A stretch of 64,000 nt of DNA from Timema cristinae (Eukaryota > Arthropoda > Insecta > Phasmatodea > Timematidae). Made by a program: the position numbers and the translations under genes. This document shows, piece by piece, positions 57,040-64,000 of this stretch. The stretch spans positions 24,172,235 to 24,236,234 of the forward strand of contig JBCFYV010011135.1 in NCBI GenBank assembly GCA_039000515.1, read 5' to 3'. Within the stretch, counting starts at the first letter, position 1. Each line of letters begins with the position of its first letter. The notes beneath the pieces were generated by a model. The model was not told the origin of the DNA. It made no database searches and saw only the letters and a list, made by a program, of their open reading frames with translations.

Positions 57040-57575
57040 TAGTTAGGCTATATAGATCGAGTAAGTACCAGCATTGACGTGTGAAGAGTACGGGAAAATT
57101 GCGGGGATAACTCACCAACATCAATGAACCTATATATACCTCGCCATTGGTAATCCAGACTATTGTGAGCCTGGCACTTTAGACTACGTGATCACCAGTG
57201 CACCTATCTGGTATTCGAACCTAGATCCCCCTCGTCTTCGATAATACATTATATTGTGAGACTGACGCCTTACACCACGTGATCACCAGTATGGCCAAGT
57301 AGTATTTTAACATAGATATCCCTTAACTTACATTATATTGTGAGCCTGACACCTTATACCAAGGGATCATCAGTACGCCCCGGTAGTATTCTAAAATGGA
57401 TATTCCTTAACTTACATTATATTGTGAGCCTGACGCCTTAAACCACGTGATCACCAGTGAACCAGTCAGGATTCGAACTAAATCTCCCTAACTTACACTA
57501 TATTGTGAAACTGAGGTCTTATACCGCGTGATCACCAGTATACCCGGTGCCGGGATTGGAATCTTGACCTCCTAA
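57040..57575. repeat. Tandem array of SINE-C tRNA-like head units
   Basis: About five units of 80-86 bp each contain a TTCGAACCT-like B box, then ACATTATATTGTGAGCCTGA and CGCCTTAAACCACGTGATCA. This matches the minus-strand head of SINE-C (B box, then TATTGTGAGAGTGACGCCTT, then GACCACGTG). The last unit ends about 60 bp before exon 3. Only the heads are multiplied and not the tails. Confidence 0.75.
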
Positions 57576-57636
57576 AAAACCTGGATGTGTCAAATAACAA
57601 AACTAGACATACATGAAATGTTTATTCCACTTTCAG

Positions 57637-57752
57637 AATCGCCGAGACGACCGTCAGGTCCCAGTTCCTGGCCTATTTCAGCTTCACGCCCACCAGCAGC
57701 GCCCAGGGCACCGGCTTCCAGGCCAAGGGTGGGCGGCGAGTCCAGCATACGG
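57637..57752 (+). CDS. CUB-domain protein gene, exon 3 (end of first CUB)
   Basis: The acceptor is a pyrimidine stretch ending TTTCAG at 57636 and the donor is GTGAGT at 57753. One base completes the split codon, 38 codons follow, and one base is left over. The product starts IAETTVRSQFLAYFSF and ends GFQAKGGRRVQHT. YFSF and GFQA match the last strands of a CUB domain, where aromatic residues precede a Gly-Phe turn. The terminal G joins AG of exon 4 to make Glu. Repeat arrays lie close to the exon on both sides. Confidence 0.85.
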
Positions 57753-57774
57753 GTGAGTCTCTGAGATAGTCCAC

Positions 57775-58328
57775 TCTGACGCTCAGGTAATTGGGTTGGA
57801 TCATTATGGCTCTCAGAACTTTGGGTTGTCTCATTAAGACTCGGGACATTGGGTAGGTTCATTATGGCTCTCAGAACTTTGGGTTGTCTCATTATGGTTC
57901 TCAGAACTTTGGGGTAGCTCATTCTGGCTCTCAGGACATTGGATTGGTCCATTCTGGCTCTCAGGACATGGGCTTTCTCATTAAGGCTCTCGGGACATTG
58001 GGTTGTCTCATTCTGGATCTCAGAACTTTGGGTTGTCTCATTATGGTTCTCAGAATGTGGGGTTGTCTCATTATGGATCTAGGGACATTGGGTTGGTTCA
58101 TTCTAGCTCTCAGAACTTTGGGCTATCTCATTATGGCTCTAGGGACATTGGGTTGGTTCATTCTGGATCTCAGAACTTTGGGTTGTCTTTTTATGGTTCT
58201 CAGGACATTGGGTTGGTTCATTCTGGCTCTCAGGACATTCAGCGGTCTCATTTTGGCTCTCGTGACATTGGTTGGCTCATTCTGGATCTCAGAAATTTGG
58301 GTTGTCTCATTATGGTTCTCAGAACGTT
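57775..58328. repeat. Minisatellite, about 15 units of 36 bp, just past exon 3
   Basis: The unit is TTGGGTTGTCTCATTATGGT then TCTCAGAACT, alternating with a GGACATTGGGTTGGTTCATT variant. Because 36 is a multiple of 3, two frames stay open and give Ser/Gly-rich 12-residue repeats. These open frames (up to 177 codons) are not linked to exon 3, whose donor is followed by an in-frame stop. Confidence 0.92.
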
Positions 58329-58500
58329 GTTATTCAAACGTTGCGTACTACTGGCTAGCCAGTAAGACAGTAGCTGCCCTTCTAACTGGGTGGACATCTA
58401 TGTCTTTTCTCTACTGACTCCTGCTATTCACACGTTGCGACTACTGGCTAGTCAGTAAGACAGTAGCTGCCCTTCTAACTGGGTGGACAGTTATTGGGCT
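58325..58500. repeat. Duplicated segment of about 75 bp
   Basis: ACTGGCTAGCCAGTAAGACA then GTAGCTGCCCTTCTAACTGG occurs at about 58350 and again at 58440. The inner GCTAGCCAGT/ACTGGCTAG is palindromic. It directly follows the 36-bp minisatellite. From 58500 to 59040 I see no further feature. Confidence 0.8.
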
Positions 58501-59040
58501 CTACTGTACGGTGTTCGTAAATTAAAATGTCTGAAGTGCGTATAGTTCTTATTCGTAAGGTAATAAAATCATTTTCTTTAATATTATGTGATTAATTATC
58601 AGATAAAAATAAGTAGACGAGGAATAGGATAATTAAATTAAATAAACGCCGACAACAACCCCGTGCAATACTATCAAGTTTCTGGTCAGCTATTGACTGA
58701 CCTGTACGTTCAAACAAAGCCAGTGGCTGACTTATCTGCGGAGTGGGGGAAGGCCAGTGGACATTAAAACGAAAATATTTAAAGTGGCTGGCTAGGCCAG
58801 CTGCTGACCTACTCGCACAGTCAGTAACTCGGCCGACCTGCTCACACGAAGCCAGTTGATGACCCTCAGTTATTGGCTCTATCAACTCGCAAGCCCACTC
58901 GCCCGGTGTAAACGAGGAATAAGACCTTTAAGGGTGAATAGAATGAACACTAGTATGGAAGATTTGTATTAATTCATATATTAATGAAACGCATCTAACT
59001 ATTCCCAACAGTGTACGGTTGTGCCCAATCTCTCTTGCAG

Positions 59041-59215
59041 AGTGCGACTGGCTGTACCAGGACTTTTCGTGCCGAGAACCCAGTTCATGTGTCCTGGCCA
59101 GTCCAGGGTACCCAGGCCTGTACCCTCCCAACAGACAATGCAAGTACCACATCACCACCAGCTCCATCCACACTCAGGTCCGCATCACCTTCACGGCACT
59201 GCTACTGCCTCACAA
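59041..59215 (+). CDS. CUB-domain protein gene, exon 4 (start of second CUB)
   Basis: The acceptor CTCTTGCAG ends at 59040 and the donor GTGAGT starts at 59216. After the split Glu codon there are 57 codons that include [10 protein letters not shown], then [22 protein letters not shown] and [23 protein letters not shown] followed by C-x-Y-x-I is the classic first-strand signature of a CUB domain. Extra cysteines before it suggest a disulfide-linked spacer between the two CUB domains. The last two bases (AA) join C of exon 5 to make Asn. Confidence 0.9.
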
Positions 59216-59569
59216 GTGAGTACTGTCACAGACAACTACTACAAAAGATGTGAGTGGGAACATTTTCCGTTTTTTTGGAAAACTTACCGTAAAATTTTCC
59301 TTCCTTTACTATCTTCTTTATTTAGTAGAAACATACTAGTATGTATACAAGACTTCATATCTGGTTTTGTGGACCTCTAATAGACATAACAATAATGGCA
59401 TTGTTACAAAATATCACTATCTCTTTGTGATCTTCATATTAATATTTAATAATGAAAATAAAGAGTTTGATAATTAAAGACACAAACGCCTACAGACAAA
59501 GTGATATGCCAAGTCACTTTCTTCAAATGAACAGGTGTGTATGCATTTAATATGGCATAAAACAACATA

Positions 59570-60140
59570 GAGCAATTCAAGTGCCCTGGAAGTTTTCTGG
59601 CATAGGATGTACATTGCACCAAGAAGATTAGGTTAAGGATCGCCATGGCCAAGGAAGCTTTCAACCAGAAGAGGTTACTGTTGACCAGCAAGTTGAGTTC
59701 TAAACTAAAGAAGACTCTGATGAAATACTACATTTGGAGCATCGCGCTGAATGGAGCAGAAACTTAGGCTCTTAGGAAGATGGAAAAGAAATACTTGTAG
59801 AGCTTTTAAATGCAGTGCTGGAGAAGACTTGAGAAGATCAGGTGGACAGACAGGGTGACAAATAAAGACGTCCTTAGAAGATTGGGTGAGAAGAGAACCA
59901 TTCTGGATGTGATTCTTCGGTATAAATAAAACTATATCGGACACATCATTGTAAGGAACTGTCTTCTGCATGATGTTATAGAAGGAAAGGTTAAGGGAAG
60001 GAGGATCTTAGGAAGAAGGAGGTTTCAAATATTGTATGACATGAATAAAATAATATTCTGTGAACTAAAGGAGGAGGCAGAGGACAGGGTGCATTGGTTT
60101 TCTAAGTTCACTGACAAAAGTACGAGACAAAATACCTAAA
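59570..60140 (+). pseudogene. Non-LTR retrotransposon fragment (ORF2 C-terminal region)
   Basis: The plus strand encodes broken pieces that read RIAMAKEAFNQKRLLLTSKL, then LKKTLMKYYIWSIALNGAET, then CWRRLEKIRWTDRVTNKDV and RTILDVILRYK, the usual C-terminal order of a LINE endonuclease/reverse-transcriptase polyprotein. Internal stops and indels show that it is dead. It lies in intron 4 of the CUB gene. The clade cannot be decided from this part. Confidence 0.85.
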
Positions 60141-62105
60141 AATAATAAATAAAACAATCTATACGGATATTTACGTATAGAGGCAGCCCAACTTGTTACT
60201 TTCCAAACGTGGTTAAGCCTGTTCACAATTTACGCAAAAAAAGTTACAAAATTGGGAGTACCAAGGAAACCCAGAAAAACTAACACAAACTAGTTAAAAT
60301 CTCCAACACATTACTTTCAACACAAGCGATTTCGCTTTTGCTAAAACGGCCCAGCAGAAACAAACGTAAACTTTTTTTTTTTCAGAAAAAATTATTTTGA
60401 CAAAATAAGGTAACAAAATGCAAGGACTAATTTCGTCCGAATAAAGCAACACTCTAGTCACTTTCTCAAAGTGACACAAAACAATAATAAACTTGAATAT
60501 AAATTTGGCCAAAAATGGAATTTGAAAAGATTAATTTCAAAATTTACAAAGTTAATAAAGACGAAATATATAATTTATAAATAATAACCGCAATAACGTG
60601 ACCCTGGTTACCGCCACTTAATTGAGGCGTGTCCAGGATCGTGGTAAATACAAAAAGAATTCTTCTCTTCGATTGCACCACGGTTTTATTATATAAAGCG
60701 TGGCCGGAATGACAATTATTCAGGTACGGCGTGAAAGTGAAGATGGGGTAGGGGTTTAAGCATAGACTAGAAGGTTTTATAACTGACTAGAACATTCCAC
60801 ATTGTTTCACAGCTGAGGATGCCTGGCATGCAACCCCATCTTTCCCACGTCCTTGGCAACCGGGACTGTGTGGAACTTGGTCAGAAATAAGTTCCTCGGC
60901 TTCGCACCGAAGCTAAATTCAAATCGGTGTGGACGTGAGACGATCTTTAGTGAAAAATAAGCCAAAAAAAGATTATTTGGAGCAGGGGCGAGAGTTAAGA
61001 TTCATCCAACCCCTGCATCTTAAACTTGGGGGTTTTGGGCGTCATTCACCTAACAACTGGAGGCAAGAAAATTGTTGAACTATGTATACATCTATAAGAT
61101 ATTCTAAGGTTTTTAAATAGTAACTGTGGACTTGAGTTTAACATTTTTTAAACAAGTCACTAACATTAAAAATATAAAAAGTAAGCCTTGGCTCAAAGAA
61201 ATGGTTTTAATTGCTTCTGGGAAACAGCTGGAGATAAGAAGTCCAAGGAAAATGACGACATAAAAGGCTAATATTATCCAACCTACACATGCACATTATC
61301 AAAGGGGAATATTTCTACAATCTCACTGATGTTAAAAAATAGTTATTTTGGATTTTGTATGTAATAAAAAAAAATACTGTTCAGCACTTCTGTGTCCCCA
61401 TTTAATCTAAAAGTAATTATGGATAAATTTGATATTTACGATAGCTTAAACAAAAAATATGTACAAATAATGAATGTGTTCCTCAACCTACATGAAGAAT
61501 TTTAAACAGAATGAGGAGGTATTTTTTCTTATCTCACCAAAATACTACTATATGGTAAGATTCTGGTTTGAAATAAAGCATTACAGGCCAGGTTTCCTTA
61601 CAAAATCATGGTATATTAGCCCACATCAACTTATTTAATGAAATAAGTCATGCATTTCGAAATTAATTTTGCTGTTCAAACCTTTTATTAACCCATTTAT
61701 TTCATTTAAATTATCACATATCGCATAAACTCATACAAATTTAAAAAAAACTATCGCAAAATCCCACAGTGGCATTATTGTGTGTAGGAGAGAAAAATAC
61801 CCGAAAGTTTATTTCTCTCTTACACAATAATGCTCAAACGACAGCAAGAAAATTTCATCCTCAAATTTCCATCCAGTTATATTATAGAGCTCAATGGTGG
61901 TAGTCAAATAAAGGAAGTGATAGTGATAGCCCTGTTGTTATTGGACACTGAATGAAAGAACGTATGTCAATTGTCAACATTCAACTTTAAAATTCGAAAG
62001 AAAAACTCATAAAGCTCAACCGCTTCTAATACACCTGTGTTGATTTTTAAATATTTATAAGAAGAGTTAATTTTTTAATTTGTACTTTGTGGTAAATTAC
62101 AGACA
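60140..62105. other. Gene-free stretch in intron 4
   Basis: A GC-richer patch at 60800-60960 has no open frame I can support. The hairpin at 61772-61833 is listed separately. From 62635 to 63180 and from 63670 to 64000 I likewise see nothing. Confidence 0.4.
61772..61833. ncRNA. Short stable hairpin, possible small-RNA precursor or tiny MITE
   Basis: GCATTATTGTGTGTAGGAGA plus GAAA pairs with TTTCTCTCTTACACAATAATGC, leaving a 2-nt bulge and an 16-nt loop. Size and shape fit a pre-miRNA, but nothing shows transcription. Confidence 0.3.
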
Positions 62106-62110
62106 GATAA

Positions 62111-62631
62111 AGGTCAGTGTACAACCAACATACCCGCTTGTCGGACTCGCAACTACGCAATCGCAAATGCACTCGTAATTACGCTTTTATTAAATATAAA
62201 ATAGACTGTCTACAATGAAAAGTCGTAAAACGTAATTTCAACCAATAGGAACAAACATCAATGATGACTATAAAAGTCAAATTCATATTAATGTTTTCAA
62301 ATAAAAAATAAATATTTAAAAAATATTTAACTGGATAAATACACATGATTTTAATTGGAAATCCTGTATTATTACTATACATTTCCAATCGTTTTTGTTA
62401 TAGACCAAATAACTTCAAATTATTTGATTTTAGTAGTCCATCCATATTTGTTTTTTGATTGGCTGAACGCAAGCCAACGCAAGAGATGGACAATGTTCAT
62501 CTCCTCCGACAAGCTGGTCCGACAGTTCCGACATACGATTGTGTTTGCGTAAGCTATTGTAGACAGACAAAATTACGTTATTGCGTAGTTGCGAGTCCGA
62601 CAAGCGGGTGCGTTTGGTTGTAGACGGGCCA
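62111..62631. mobile_element. MITE-like element with long inverted ends and TAA duplication
   Basis: The left end reads ACAACCAACATACCCGCTTG then TCGGACTCGCAACTACGC. The right end carries the reverse complement with few mismatches. TAA flanks both sides (62108-62110 and 62632-62634). The element is 521 bp with no transposase. Confidence 0.65.
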
Positions 62632-63181
62632 TAACCATGAAGAGCAAAGTGAAGCCTGAACGAGAGCTAAATATTTTGAGTTGTTTACATTTAAAATTAA
62701 ACAAAAAGGTAAATCTTAAGTCTTAATTATTTGATATTCGAATAAAATTTAGAAGCATTTGATTACCTTAATTTTTATGAAAATTCTTACGTTGCTGTAG
62801 TAATCTCAATTTATACGATTTTGGTGCTTATACAGGTATGCTCCCGTTTAATGCATAGGCCTAAAATAAAACGATGATTATATTGTCAAATTGCACAGCC
62901 AAAGCCTCACATTATACTATAGAGCCGATTATTGTGAAAAGGGAAACCGCCATTCCTAGGGCCTTTTTTTAAAACTACTGTAATCCTCTGTATTTAAGGT
63001 ATTTAACAAGTTTGTACAATAAAAAAGTTATTTTCCCATTTATGGTTTGAAATGATTAATCATCACTTGAAAATATTCAGCCATTTTTCTTTCTTTTTTT
63101 AACTTTGGTAAAGGTATGAATGAGTGGTGTAGGCCTACTCTATCGATTATAGAGTTGAAATATTTCCTTCTCATGTTTCAG

Positions 63182-63310
63182 CCACTGTGCCACAGACTAC
63201 ATAGCCATTTACCAAGGATCTACTCCGTCCAGTCCTCTACTTACGACCGTTTGTGCCAACCGCAAGACACAGATCCAATACATCGGCCCTAACCTACTTC
63301 TAGAGTTCAG
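63182..63310 (+). CDS. CUB-domain protein gene, exon 5 (end of second CUB)
   Basis: The acceptor TGTTTCAG ends at 63181 and the donor GTGAGC starts at 63311. The 42 complete codons read HCATDYIAIYQGST, then SPLLTTVC, then IGPNLLLEF. C-x-TDYIAIY-x-G is the CUB calcium-site-like segment (Asp-Tyr before the strand), followed by the third Cys and the final NLLLEF strand. Two bases are left over, so at least one more exon lies beyond the window. Together the five exons cover two CUB domains over 34.3 kb, with introns of about 20.6, 7.8, 1.3 and 4.0 kb. Confidence 0.88.
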
Positions 63311-63419
63311 GTGAGCTGGAGCTCCTGGCCAGTGGTGCAATCCGATAGGGGGGCATCCCCCCCCCTCACTCCAAGACCACAAATAATTAAAATCATCAAC
63401 TGTTTCTTGCATGTGACCA

Positions 63420-63668
63420 TCTTCTATTCTTCCACCACTCTTCCTACTTTAATCACTTCCATTTTTCTCCTCTCACTTGCACACTTTATGTTATATGCTC
63501 CTCCCATCTCTTTCTTGGCATCCATCCTCATTACATGTCCATACCATCTGTCTTGCTTCCTCTACTATCTCATGTACTCCAACATCCTCATTACATGTCC
63601 ATACCATCTCAGTCTTGCTTCCTCTACTATCTCATGTACTCCAACATCCTCATTACATGTCCATGGAT
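63420..63668. repeat. Dispersed pyrimidine-rich element with a 60-bp tandem unit
   Basis: A lead-in (CTTCCACCACTCTTCC, then CTCCTCTCACTTGCACACTT) is followed by about three copies of the unit seen at 47165-47430. A lead-in fragment alone lies at about 1735-1800. It starts about 110 bp past exon 5 of the CUB gene. Confidence 0.8.
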
Positions 63669-64000
63669 ACAAAGAACATCCTGTACAACACTGTAGGGTC
63701 CTACACAATGGATGTGAAGTAAATGTGTACAGTCCAATTTTCTTAGGAATAACCCTATTCAAAAGCTAGAAAAACTATTAGACCTATTTTCACATATTCA
63801 TACACAAATTAATGTGCACAGTTTTGATAGATATTATCAATGCTTATGAAACTACACTAAAAATTTAGTAAAATGTGATCAATTTTTGCCTGCAAAAATA
63901 AGGGAGGAGGGCGGTGTTTGTATTTTCTACAAGTTTGTTCTTACCAGAATCTTAGTTTTTTAAATTCACATGAAAATAACTTAAATCCCAAATCCTGAAA

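Noticed and set aside
57884..58417. Ser/Gly-rich open frame of 177 codons after exon 3
   Set aside because: It is the 36-bp minisatellite, open because 36 is divisible by 3. Exon 3 ends at a strong donor and the read-through frame meets a stop at once.

Overview
This window is eukaryotic nuclear DNA: AT-rich, with split genes that carry GT-AG introns, tRNA-derived SINEs with target-site duplications, TIR elements, minisatellites and microsatellites. No prokaryotic operon, rRNA or canonical tRNA gene is visible. The gene content (a two-CUB secreted or membrane protein and a gene related to a DDE-type transposase) and the LINE/SINE content suggest an arthropod, probably an insect with a large repeat-rich genome. 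A hemipteran is my best guess, but the sequence does not prove it.

Layout. From 1 to 8 kb there is a small minus-strand gene (coding exons 5367-5158 and 4231-4033, with a possible 5' UTR exon ending at 6182). Its two coding exons join in phase into about 135 residues that look like the N-terminal helix-turn-helix and C-terminal tail of a transposase-like protein without a catalytic core. From 8 to 28 kb there is no convincing gene. That stretch holds a non-autonomous hAT-like element (8061-8869), a 19-unit acceptor-like minisatellite (9628-10333), two large palindromic elements (about 11.35-11.74 and 12.07-12.98 kb), many SINEs, a cluster of heat-shock-element motifs (26238-26367) and a LINE fragment (about 27.19-27.68 kb).

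From 28968 to 63310 the plus strand carries five exons of one CUB-domain gene. All junctions keep phase and all donors are GTGAGT or GTGAGC. Exons 1-3 make one CUB domain and exons 4-5 a second. The 5' and 3' ends of the gene lie outside the window. Exon 2 carries a one-base frameshift in a C run. Intron 1 is 20.6 kb and is packed with SINEs, a roughly 840-bp dispersed repeat, a 28-bp satellite of about 30 units, GT-rich arrays and a CT-rich tract. Introns 2-4 hold more minisatellites, MITE-like elements, an array of SINE tRNA-like heads and a second LINE fragment.

Most of the sequence is mobile. At least three SINE types (called A, B and C here) have different tRNA-like heads but end in the same stem-loop tail followed by A-rich or (TAA)n sequence. 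Two possible extra coding exons (51544-51696 plus, 48474-48385 minus) lie inside CUB-gene introns and are only candidates. Almost all other open frames are translations of repeats.
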